64,000 bases of DNA from Brucella pseudintermedia (lineage in GTDB: Bacteria > Pseudomonadota > Alphaproteobacteria > Rhizobiales > Rhizobiaceae), in the NCBI RefSeq assembly GCF_042697365.1, contig NZ_CP137605.1. The stretch is one strand, 5' to 3'. This document shows, one piece after another, positions 53,613-61,100 of the stretch (position 1 is its first letter; each line of letters opens with the position of its first letter). Under the pieces are notes generated by a model. The model saw only the letters and a list, made by a program, of their open reading frames with translations. It did no database searches and was not told where the DNA came from. Position numbers and translations under genes: made by a program.

Positions 53613-54860
53613 TTATGAAGGCGAGCCGCCTACCCTGCTCATGTCGAGCTCGACGCGCAGGATGTCGCCCGGCTTGATCTCCGTGCGCTCATTGGCAACG
53701 ATATCCTGGAAGCTGCCATCGACGATACGGCTGATCGAAAAGATCAGCTTCTGGCGTAGCGTGGATGAGGCGATATTCCCCGACGACTTGGCGATTTCGG
53801 CCATGGTCTGAAGCTGCGCATTGCTGCGACGCTCCATCCGGGCAATGTTGAGATCGATATCCTGCAATGCGGTGGCAGCCTCGCTCCTGCGGATTTCGTC
53901 CAGATTGGCGATGCGCTGCTGCATGGCGAGCTGGTTCTGCCTCGCCCGCGCCAGAAACGATGCAAGCTCCAGCGCGGCCCGCCGGGTGGCCGACAGATCA
54001 CGCTCCATGTCGCGCAGGTTGGACTTGGCGGCAAGGCCGCGATCCACCAGCGACTTGCTGGAATCCACGTTCTCCTGCAACAGCCCGATTTCCGTATCGT
54101 GCAGCTTGATGCTCTGCTGCAAGGTCTCGATCTCGTCGCCATAGCTTGCCGCCTGCGCTTCCAGCGCCTTTCGTTCGGCGGCGAGATTGTTGCGGCGGAC
54201 ATTGAAGACGGTCTTTTCACCGTCCAGCATCTGCTGTGTCAGCGCCACCGTTTCCTTGTTCGCGGCAGATTGTTCCGGCAGGCCATAGGTAAATTCCGTG
54301 CCGTTCAGCTCCGCCTCGAAACGCGCCCGCCGTATCGTCATGGCCGTGATCTGCATCTGCAAATCCGCATATTCCTGCTGCACGGTGATAAGCTGCATCC
54401 CGGCGGTCAGGGCTGGCGTTTCGGCTTTTCCGGCCCCGCCGCCCAGCGCCATCAGTTCGAGCGCCACCATGCCGGGCCTGAACTGGTATTTTCCCGGCAC
54501 CTTCACGTCGCCGACGACAAATACCGGCGCATATTGGTTGATCGTCGCCGTGACGGTCAGGCCGGGAATGTGCTGGGACAGCGATCCGGCGATCTTTTCG
54601 CCGACCTCGTTTATGGTCAGCCCGTTTACCGGAATATTGCCCACGATCGGATAACCGATATTCCCGTCCACATCGACCGGGTACAGCCCCGTGAGGGACG
54701 GCTGGCCATATACGGTCACCTGCAGCACGTCGTTGGCCCCGACCCGGTAGGCCTGCCCCTCGCCAAGCGCGGCAAAACTTCCGCCTGCAAGAATGAGCCC
54801 GGCGAGCATCGTGGCCCGCAGATGGGCGGCGATGCGATTTTTCATGATCCTGTGTGCCAT
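53613..54860 (-). CDS. ExoF-like polysaccharide export protein
   Basis: This 415-residue secreted protein has a signal sequence (anchor near 'MLAGLILAGGSFAALGEG', no lipobox cysteine), a polysaccharide export domain ('YRVGANDVLQVTVYGQPSL') and a SLBB-type strand region ('VFVVGDVKVPGKYQF'). A long coiled coil (about residues 210-370) precedes a small C-terminal domain ('NERTEIKPGDILRVEL'). This layout is that of rhizobial ExoF rather than outer-membrane lipoprotein Wza. ATG 54860 follows GAGGGCAAGCCA and lies ten bases after the ExoP-like gene, its presumed partner in polymer export. Confidence 0.87.
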   Translation of the reverse strand: MAHRIMKNRIAAHLRATMLAGLILAGGSFAALGEGQAYRVGANDVLQVTVYGQPSLTGLYPVDVDGNIGYPIVGNIPVNGLTINEVGEKIAGSLSQHIPGLTVTATINQYAPVFVVGDVKVPGKYQFRPGMVALELMALGGGAGKAETPALTAGMQLITVQQEYADLQMQITAMTIRRARFEAELNGTEFTYGLPEQSAANKETVALTQQMLDGEKTVFNVRRNNLAAERKALEAQAASYGDEIETLQQSIKLHDTEIGLLQENVDSSKSLVDRGLAAKSNLRDMERDLSATRRAALELASFLARARQNQLAMQQRIANLDEIRRSEAATALQDIDLNIARMERRSNAQLQTMAEIAKSSGNIASSTLRQKLIFSISRIVDGSFQDIVANERTEIKPGDILRVELDMSRVGGSPS

Positions 54861-54870
54861 TGGCTTGCCC

Positions 54871-57066
54871 TCACGCCTGTTCCTGAACACTGCCTGCGGC
54901 GGGCTTGCGCCGCCGCGAGAAAATGCCGCCTATGATCTGCCCGGCCCTGCGCAGGCCCAGTCCCGACAGCGCCATGGGAAGCGCAATCCAGCTTCGATAG
55001 GAAGCGGCATTCTGGTTCACGACCGCGAGCGCCGGCTTGCGCCCGAGGGACGACATCGTCTGTATCAGCGCATGGGTTGCAAGCTGGTCCTGACGGTCGG
55101 ACTGGACCACGAGCAGCGCCGTATCGGTTGCCCGCGACAGGAGCACCGAGCGCTTGTCCTCCATCACTGCCGGAAGATCGACCAGAATGATCTTGTGATC
55201 GGCGCGCAGTTGGGCGATCAGCTCGGCCAGCCAGTCCCCCTCGCGCATCGCGCCATTCGGCTTGATGATATCGATGCCCGAGCCATGGTCATGCACGAGC
55301 GTCCCGCCGGTGAGCTGCCGTCCGGAGGGCACACCGCCAAATTCATTGTGCGGAAGCCCGAAGGCCTCCGCCAGTCCCGGCCGCCTGCTGGTCGCATCGA
55401 TGACCGCGACCGTCAGTCCGGTCGCGGCTATCTGCTGTGCAAGCGCGGTGATCAGCAATGTCTTTCCCTCGCCATTGGACAGGGAAACGACCGAGAGCGC
55501 CAGCGAATCCCGACCGCGGGTCAAGGCCCGCAGCCGATCATGCACGGACTTGATCGCGCGACCGAACGGGCTGGCCGGATCGAGGCCGCGATTGACGAGA
55601 AGCGGCACGGTCATCTGCGGCGAAACCGGCAACAGCGTCGCTGCCGGAATGCCCGGCAGCACCAGCGACGCCGTCTGCGCTGGCCTGATCTTGTCGAATG
55701 TTTCCTTGAGCACGGTGCCCGCAAATGCAACCAGTCCGCCAAGCCCCAGCCCCAGCAACAGCCAGTTGGGCAAGTTCGGGCTGGCCTTGGCCATTGCCGG
55801 TTCCGCCGGAGAAATCATCTGCGCTTCGGGCGCAGCCATGCCGTCCTGCTCAATGAGCTGCTTGTAACGCGTCAGATAGCTTTCATAGACGGTACGGCTG
55901 GCATTGGCTTCACGGTCAAGCTGCACCGCTTTCACCTGCGCCTGATTGGCTTCGGCAAGATCGGCCTCAGCTTTTCTCAACGCCTCTTCCAGTCCGCTGC
56001 GCCTTTGGCGCGCTATCCGGATTTCGTTGCCGAGGCTCTTGATGATTTCGTCCACCTGGCTGGATATCTGCTGTTTCAACGCTTCCTGTTCGGCCTTCAG
56101 CACGGGAATTTCAGCGCTCTTCAGCGCCCCGTTCGCCTGTAATTCGCCAAGCTGGCGCTCGACGCGCGCCTGTTCGCTGCGCAGCGTCTGGATGGCAGGC
56201 GAGGCCAGAACCTCGGCCAGTGCAGGCGCTTCATCGTTGTTCTTCAATTCTTCCGCGGTGCGCAATCGCGCCTCGGCAAGCGAAACCGCGCCGGTCGCGG
56301 CGACGATCTCGCTGTTCAGCGCCGCCACGCGCTGGGCCTGAAAGCTGATCTGTCCCTGATCGCCTGCAAGCCGTGACTTCTGGCGGAATTCCTCCGCCGC
56401 ACGTTCCGCATTTTCAAGGTCGCTGCGCAGGTTGCCGAGCTTGTCGCCAAGCCACTCGCTGATGCGGCGCGTCGCCGATTGCTGCACGTCGATCTGATGG
56501 TCGAGATAGGCTGTGGCAAAAGCATTGGCGACCTGCGCGGCATACACCCGGTCGGAAGCGCGATAGGATATGAAGATCGTATAGGACCGCCCGTCATTGG
56601 TGACGCGCAGCCGCGAAAGAAGCAGGTCTATCTGCTGGCGCTCACGCAAGGCGGGATCCACGTCGCGCGCGCCTTTGGCCTGCGAGCCCGTGCCCGAAGC
56701 GGGCGACAGCACCGTGCGCGAACGGAATTCGGTCGGCACGGTGATGTTTTCCGCTTGCAGTATGCCGATGACCTTGCGCGCCATCATGCGGGAATTGATG
56801 ATATCGAGTTCGGAACGCAGAACGGGACTGTCCTGCGGCAGCGGCGTGATCGCGCTTTCATTGGGAAGCGCCTGCAAACGCCGCATATCCAGCACCAGCA
56901 CGGACTCCGACACATAACTGACCGGCGCTGTGAGATAGCCTGCAAAACCGACGCCGATGCCCGCGATCACCGGCACGATCAGCATCATTTTTCTGCGTTT
57001 TATAATGTCGAGCAGGTCAGCCACCGGCTGCCGCCCGTTTCCTGCCGAAACGTCGGAGATAATCAC
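54871..57066 (-). CDS. ExoP/Wzc-like chain-length and export co-polymerase
   Basis: This 731-residue inner-membrane protein has an N-terminal Wzz domain with a first membrane segment ('MLIVPVIAGIGVGFAGYL', residues 28-46), a long coiled periplasmic part (about 180-400), a second membrane segment near 435, and a cytoplasmic P-loop domain. The P-loop reads 'SLSNGEGKTLLITALAQQ', the Walker A-prime strand 'VAVIDATSRRPGLAEAFG', and Walker B 'IILVDLPAVM'. The C-terminus (SRRRKPAAGSVQEQA) has no tyrosine cluster, so autokinase activity is doubtful. The GTG start follows GGAGAATTTGG. It is flanked by the ExoF-like gene and a LuxR regulator on the same strand. Confidence 0.88.
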   Translation of the reverse strand: MIISDVSAGNGRQPVADLLDIIKRRKMMLIVPVIAGIGVGFAGYLTAPVSYVSESVLVLDMRRLQALPNESAITPLPQDSPVLRSELDIINSRMMARKVIGILQAENITVPTEFRSRTVLSPASGTGSQAKGARDVDPALRERQQIDLLLSRLRVTNDGRSYTIFISYRASDRVYAAQVANAFATAYLDHQIDVQQSATRRISEWLGDKLGNLRSDLENAERAAEEFRQKSRLAGDQGQISFQAQRVAALNSEIVAATGAVSLAEARLRTAEELKNNDEAPALAEVLASPAIQTLRSEQARVERQLGELQANGALKSAEIPVLKAEQEALKQQISSQVDEIIKSLGNEIRIARQRRSGLEEALRKAEADLAEANQAQVKAVQLDREANASRTVYESYLTRYKQLIEQDGMAAPEAQMISPAEPAMAKASPNLPNWLLLGLGLGGLVAFAGTVLKETFDKIRPAQTASLVLPGIPAATLLPVSPQMTVPLLVNRGLDPASPFGRAIKSVHDRLRALTRGRDSLALSVVSLSNGEGKTLLITALAQQIAATGLTVAVIDATSRRPGLAEAFGLPHNEFGGVPSGRQLTGGTLVHDHGSGIDIIKPNGAMREGDWLAELIAQLRADHKIILVDLPAVMEDKRSVLLSRATDTALLVVQSDRQDQLATHALIQTMSSLGRKPALAVVNQNAASYRSWIALPMALSGLGLRRAGQIIGGIFSRRRKPAAGSVQEQA

Positions 57067-57143
57067 CCAAATTCTCCTTCACGGAACAATTCAATCCGCT
57101 GAATGTCCCCCGGCTTCCTCTGACCGGCCGCCGGGCCCCCGCC

Positions 57144-57920
57144 CTATTGCAAGTCGGAAAAGGACGTTTCGGACGGAAACAGCTCGTTGATGATGCAAGC
57201 CACCTCGGTGCGGTTGGACGCCTTCAGCTTCTTCATGATATTGCGGATATGAACCTTCACGGTGCTTTCCCGCAGCTTCAGCTCATAGGCGATGATCTTG
57301 TTCGCCTTGCCCCGGCGCAGCGCATTGACCACTTCGGCCTGACGCTGGGTGAACATTCCGCCGAGCGGTTGCAGCCGCTGCGAGTTGGGATCGGTGGCGT
57401 GCCGCAGGGCGAGCACGCTGCTGGCCGGAACAAAGGTTCCCCCCGCCATCGCAAGCCGCAACGCCTCGACGCACACATTCACATTGACCGATGTCGGGAT
57501 ATAGCCTTTCACGCCATGGTCGAGCGCCTTGAGGACCTGCGAAATTTCTTCCTTGTCGGCCAGAAGAATGACAGGCGCCGGGGCGCAGTCCGTGACAATG
57601 CGATGGAGGTAGTTGCCGACCGCCGGATCGGAAACCTTCTGTCCGCCGATGTTGAAAAGCACCGCGCCCGCCGTACGGCCACGGCGCTGATGCTGCCACT
57701 GCTCGAACGAGCTGAACGTGGCGATCGACATTTCGATGCTGTGGTTCGTCAATCCGTGCGCAAGGCATTCGCGATCCAACGCACGGTTGTCTATGATAAC
57801 CAGCAGCGGCAGCACGCTGTCGCTTGGCAGCTCAGGCTTGAAGGAAGCATCTTTCGTTACTCCCAAGCCGTTATTCTTTAATTCATTCACCCCATTACTG
57901 AATCTTGGAGAAATATTCAT
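57144..57920 (-). CDS. LuxR-type regulator with degenerate receiver domain
   Basis: This is a 258-residue regulator. Residues 38-160 look like a response-regulator receiver fold ('LLVIIDNRALDRECLAHGL', 'PVILLADKEEISQVLKALDH'), but the usual phospho-acceptor aspartate is Asn-90 in 'GAVLFNIGG'. Residues 188-250 form a LuxR/FixJ helix-turn-helix ('FTQRQAEVVNALRRGKANK', 'STVKVHIRNIMKKL'). The gene begins the minus-strand run leading to the ExoP- and ExoF-like genes, 77 bases upstream of the former, so it likely controls polymer synthesis independently of phosphorylation. Confidence 0.87.
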   Translation of the reverse strand: MNISPRFSNGVNELKNNGLGVTKDASFKPELPSDSVLPLLVIIDNRALDRECLAHGLTNHSIEMSIATFSSFEQWQHQRRGRTAGAVLFNIGGQKVSDPAVGNYLHRIVTDCAPAPVILLADKEEISQVLKALDHGVKGYIPTSVNVNVCVEALRLAMAGGTFVPASSVLALRHATDPNSQRLQPLGGMFTQRQAEVVNALRRGKANKIIAYELKLRESTVKVHIRNIMKKLKASNRTEVACIINELFPSETSFSDLQ

Positions 57921-57994
57921 CTTATCGCCCTCTACCCTGCTTTATACAATACACTCCGTAATTTGCGCGCCGTCTTGGTTGGCACACATCCAAC

Positions 57995-58010
57995 GTACTA
58001 TTCCTAGTAC
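57995..58010. promoter_or_regulatory. Dyad in the LuxR/Crp divergent region
   Basis: GTACTA (57995-58000) and TAGTAC (58005-58010) flank TTCC, about 75 bases upstream of the LuxR-type gene. The 389-base AT-rich gap (57921-58309) holds no supported gene. This dyad and the next are candidate regulator sites. Confidence 0.35.
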
Positions 58011-58162
58011 TTATGAGATATATTTGAGTCCCCAGGAAATTCTTATTTATTGTTATCGGACCACCGAGATACTGCCTTGCATTTTCTTCAGTGTCATTAA
58101 CCTAGATTAAGGACTTCAGGAAAATATGGTTTAGAAGAAGCGCGGATATCTAACCAATTAGT

Positions 58163-58178
58163 GGTAGAAATTACTACC
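58163..58178. promoter_or_regulatory. Second dyad in the LuxR/Crp divergent region
   Basis: GGTAGAAATTACTACC is a 16-bp palindrome with a single mismatched pair, centred on AATT, in the middle of the intergenic gap. It resembles a site for a dimeric LuxR- or Crp-type protein. Confidence 0.4.
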
Positions 58179-58309
58179 TTGCCAAAACAGGCTCCCTCGA
58201 TAAAACTCTGGCGATACCCTGCTTGCGGGCGAGAGCGGGGAAATGAATGCGGGGATACCAGACTTAAAATTTATATTTCTTTTGCTGGGCGAAACGGCAG
58301 GTAGGCTCT

Positions 58310-59068
58310 ATGGTGATAAATGCCGACGAAGCAAAATCGCTGCGCCATTTTCTGGAAAGCGCCCCCATAGGCGCGGTTTTTCAAGAAAGCGATCTCAGCG
58401 TGCTTGGCGCCCTGCCCATGGCTTCAAAAACCTATCCCGCCCACACCGTGGTAAGCAGCCAGGGGGACTGGGCCAATTCGGTCCATATCATAAAAAGCGG
58501 CTGGGGCTGCATCTATCGCGATCTGCCCGATGGCGACCGCCAGATACTCGACTTTCCCATGAAAGGCGATTTCCTCGGCTTCCGCACCGGGCTCGGCTTC
58601 AACTATTACACGCTTATTTCGGTGACGGAACTTTCGGTCGTTGAAATCTCGCTCGACCATCTCACCGAAAGCCTGCTCAAATCGCCCCGCCTGGCCATGA
58701 CATTCATGGAACTGATGGCCCGGCAGCGCGCCATTCTGATAGAACATCTGATCAGCATCGGCCGCCGCAGCGCACTTGTGCGCATCGCGCATCTTCTGCT
58801 GGAGCTCGGCCACCGGGCCCGCATCAACGGCACGGGCGACGAGAACAGCTTCTTTTGCCCGCTGACACAAAGCGAGCTTGCCGATGCGCTCGGGCTGACG
58901 CCGATCCATATAAACCGTATGCTGCGCGAGCTTCGCGAAGACGAACTTCTGGTGTTTCGCAACAATGAGGTGGAGTTTCTCAACCGCTCCGCCCTTGTCC
59001 ACATTTCGAGTTTCGACGAACACTATCTGACCATGGAAATTTTTCCCCGCATCCGGATCAGCCGGTAA
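58310..59068 (+). CDS. Crp/Fnr-family transcriptional regulator
   Basis: This 252-residue regulator has an N-terminal cyclic-nucleotide-binding-like beta barrel ('VVSSQGDWANSVHIIKSGWG', 'MKGDFLGFRTGLGF'), a dimerisation helix and a C-terminal HTH_Crp domain ('CPLTQSELADALGLTPIHIN'). It has no N-terminal cysteine cluster, so it is not an iron-sulfur oxygen sensor. 'INRMLRELREDELL' is typical of the alphaproteobacterial FixK/Crp branch. It is divergent from the LuxR-type polysaccharide regulator and could be part of its control. The ligand is unknown. Confidence 0.88.
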   Translation: MVINADEAKSLRHFLESAPIGAVFQESDLSVLGALPMASKTYPAHTVVSSQGDWANSVHIIKSGWGCIYRDLPDGDRQILDFPMKGDFLGFRTGLGFNYYTLISVTELSVVEISLDHLTESLLKSPRLAMTFMELMARQRAILIEHLISIGRRSALVRIAHLLLELGHRARINGTGDENSFFCPLTQSELADALGLTPIHINRMLRELREDELLVFRNNEVEFLNRSALVHISSFDEHYLTMEIFPRIRISR

Positions 59069-59168
59069 GTGCAGTTTTCCGGTTCTTCAACAGTTCGTCA
59101 TTTGCGGCGGGCTGGAATAGTTGCTCTCGTCGTCCTAGATTCCGGGCACCTATCAAGGGAGCCACATC

Positions 59169-59615
59169 ATGACCTATAGCAAGAACCCCGAAGCAATTGC
59201 CAGGCTCACGCCTGAGCAATATCGCGTCACGCAGGAAAACGGCACCGAGCGCCCAGGGACGGGCGAATACCTCTACAACAAGGAGCCGGGGATTTACGTC
59301 GATATCGTTTCCGGCGAACCGCTTTTCGCCTCCGCCGACAAATATGAATCCCATTGCGGCTGGCCCAGCTTCACAAAGCCCATCGAACCCGCCAATGTCA
59401 CGGAACTGACCGATGTTTCACATGGCATGGTGCGAACGGAAGTGCGCTCGGCCCATGGGGACAGCCATCTGGGTCATGTCTTTCCTGACGGCCCGGTAGA
59501 TCGCGGTGGCCTTCGCTACTGCATCAACTCCGCTTCGCTTCGGTTCATTCCGAAGGACCGGATGGAAGCGGAGGGCTATGGTCAGTATCTCGATCAGGTC
59601 GAAGATATCGGCTGA
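59169..59615 (+). CDS. msrB: Peptide methionine-(R)-S-oxide reductase MsrB
   Basis: This 148-residue thiol enzyme repairs the R-sulfoxide of methionine. The catalytic cysteine is Cys-118 in 'RYCINSASLRF', and the likely resolving cysteine is Cys-63 in 'ESHCGWPSF'. The paired CxxC motifs that bind structural zinc in many MsrB proteins are absent ('VSGEPLFAS' stands in their place). The motif 'RSAHGDSHLGHVFPDGP' is intact. Signal peptide is absent, so it is cytoplasmic. The ATG follows AGGGAGCCACATC. It appears to be a single-gene unit. Confidence 0.95.
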   Translation: MTYSKNPEAIARLTPEQYRVTQENGTERPGTGEYLYNKEPGIYVDIVSGEPLFASADKYESHCGWPSFTKPIEPANVTELTDVSHGMVRTEVRSAHGDSHLGHVFPDGPVDRGGLRYCINSASLRFIPKDRMEAEGYGQYLDQVEDIG

Positions 59616-59674
59616 ACGCAAGACCGGTCAAAGGCACGGCGTGAAGTATCTGAAATAAAATGGGTGCGATATAA

Positions 59675-59764
59675 AATTAATCCGGGTCCAGATTAATTGA
59701 TCCACAGCCATTCCCCGGGCCTGCAAAGTAAGACTTCTTTCTGTCGCAATGATCATTAATCTGG
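59675..59764. promoter_or_regulatory. Three ATTAATC[C/T]GG half-sites upstream of the LytTR gene
   Basis: AATTAATC (59675-59682) and GATTAATT (59691-59698) form a perfect dyad with eight bases between, and a third half-site, ATTAATCTGG, lies at 59755-59764. All sit in the 429-base gap (59616-60044) between msrB and the GAF-LytTR regulator. Repeated half-sites suggest a DNA-binding regulator, perhaps the LytTR protein itself. Confidence 0.4.
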
Positions 59765-59801
59765 TCTGGCGCACCGCTTCGGCGGAATCAGGCAAATGCG
59801 C

Positions 59802-59842
59802 AGCCTCGGTATGATTATGCTATCACCACACATACCGAGGCT
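59802..59842 (+). repeat. Long hairpin in the msrB-LytTR gap
   Basis: AGCCTCGGTATG (59802-59813) and CATACCGAGGCT (59831-59842) are a perfect 12-bp inverted repeat with a 17-base loop, about 190 bases after msrB. The following bases (TCTTGGGGCTTTCC) are only weakly T-rich. It may be a terminator, an operator or part of an unannotated small RNA. Confidence 0.5.
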
Positions 59843-60044
59843 TCTTGGGGCTTTCCGGCTTTTGACCGGCTCTGCGCCTTCTCCCTTACGAATTGCATTC
59901 ACCGAAGAATTATTTATCGGCTCGCGGCGATGGTTGCATCGACGGCATCAATTCCATTGCAAATAGCGGACAATTATAATCAATATACTACCCGGCTTTT
60001 ATTGAGACGAGAGATTTCGATCACGCAACATCTTGGGAGGCGGC

Positions 60045-60965
60045 TTGGATAGCACGGTTGGGGCGTACCGGATCTATTCCGAAAGGGAGTGCGCGGAAGC
60101 ACCGGCGCTCGACTGGCCCTATCTCTGTGCTTTGCATCTGCTCCGGAAACCTGTCGGGAACGCCATCTCGGAATTTCTTGCCGTCGTCGGCAATGCATCA
60201 AGGGCGGACAGGGCGTGGATGATCGAATATGCGCCCGATCTCCTGCGGTTTCGCAATACGCATGAATGGTGCAAGGGCGGCACAACGCCCTATATTTCCG
60301 AGCTTCAGGAAGTTCCCACCACGCTGATTGCATGGCTGCACCGCTATCTGACCAATGGACAGGCCGTTGCGGTGCATGACGTCCGCGGGCTGCCGCGCAC
60401 GGCCCGCGCCTTGCAGGCGGAGTTTTTGCGGCAGGGAAACCAGAGCATTCTCAGCATTCCCCTCTTTCATCGCGATCGGCTGCGCGGGATCATCGGCTTC
60501 GACACGACCGTTGAAGCCAGACGCTGGTCGCGCGCCGAAATCAGGGCCATGTTCCAGTGCGCAAGCCTGATCGCACAGGCCAGATATGCGACAACCGAAG
60601 ACGAGCCTGCCCCGCAAGAGGAACCCGACCCGACCTCGGTGATCTATGTCAGCAAACGCGGCATCATGCGCGGGGTTTCACCGGAGGAGATAATCGGGGT
60701 CCGTTCGGCGGGCAATTACAGCGAGATATGGCTTGGCGACGGTTCCACCGTTCTCGATTCCCGGCCGCTTGGCATATGGGTCGGCATTCTTCCGGTCAGC
60801 ATCTTCTTGCGCATCCACCGCACGACATTCATAAACGTCGTCCATGTTTCGGACATAGACAGAAGCACGACCGACAAATGGCTGGTCAGGATGCGCGGCA
60901 TCGATCAATCGTGGCCCGTTTCGCGATCCTATCGAAAAGCCCTGCGCGAGCGTTTGGGCTTCTAG
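60045..60965 (+). CDS. GAF-LytTR transcriptional regulator
   Basis: This protein of about 306 residues has an N-terminal GAF-like sensor region (about residues 25-180: 'ISEFLAVVGNASRADRAWMI', 'SILSIPLFHRDRLRGIIGFD') and a C-terminal LytTR DNA-binding domain (about 205-306: 'IIGVRSAGNYSEIWLGDGST', 'FLRIHRTTFINVVHVSDID', 'WPVSRSYRKALRERLG'). No receiver domain or adjacent kinase is present, so it probably senses a small ligand directly. I chose TTG 60045 after GGGAGG (60035-60040); a TTG four codons earlier is possible and the first ATG is far inside the domain. The upstream gap is rich in repeats. Confidence 0.82.
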   Translation: MDSTVGAYRIYSERECAEAPALDWPYLCALHLLRKPVGNAISEFLAVVGNASRADRAWMIEYAPDLLRFRNTHEWCKGGTTPYISELQEVPTTLIAWLHRYLTNGQAVAVHDVRGLPRTARALQAEFLRQGNQSILSIPLFHRDRLRGIIGFDTTVEARRWSRAEIRAMFQCASLIAQARYATTEDEPAPQEEPDPTSVIYVSKRGIMRGVSPEEIIGVRSAGNYSEIWLGDGSTVLDSRPLGIWVGILPVSIFLRIHRTTFINVVHVSDIDRSTTDKWLVRMRGIDQSWPVSRSYRKALRERLGF

Positions 60966-61100
60966 CCTTTATTTTGCCACAAAATAATCCGTCCTTCGCC
61001 ACAAAATTCGGTGCGAATAACGCGGGCTTTCCTTCCAAAAACGTCGTTTCGATGCTGAATCGGTGCAAATTCCGGTTTTGCCTCAATTTGAAAACGGCGT

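Noticed and set aside
53613..54860. Wza-type outer-membrane lipoprotein
   Set aside because: There is no lipobox cysteine, and the long coiled coil fits ExoF-like proteins better.
54871..57066. Functional bacterial tyrosine kinase
   Set aside because: P-loop motifs are present but the C-terminal tyrosine cluster is missing.
28848..57920. omp31 or another group-3 outer membrane protein gene inside the polysaccharide locus
   Set aside because: I recall that in some Brucella omp31 lies near polysaccharide genes, but no reading frame here resembles it.
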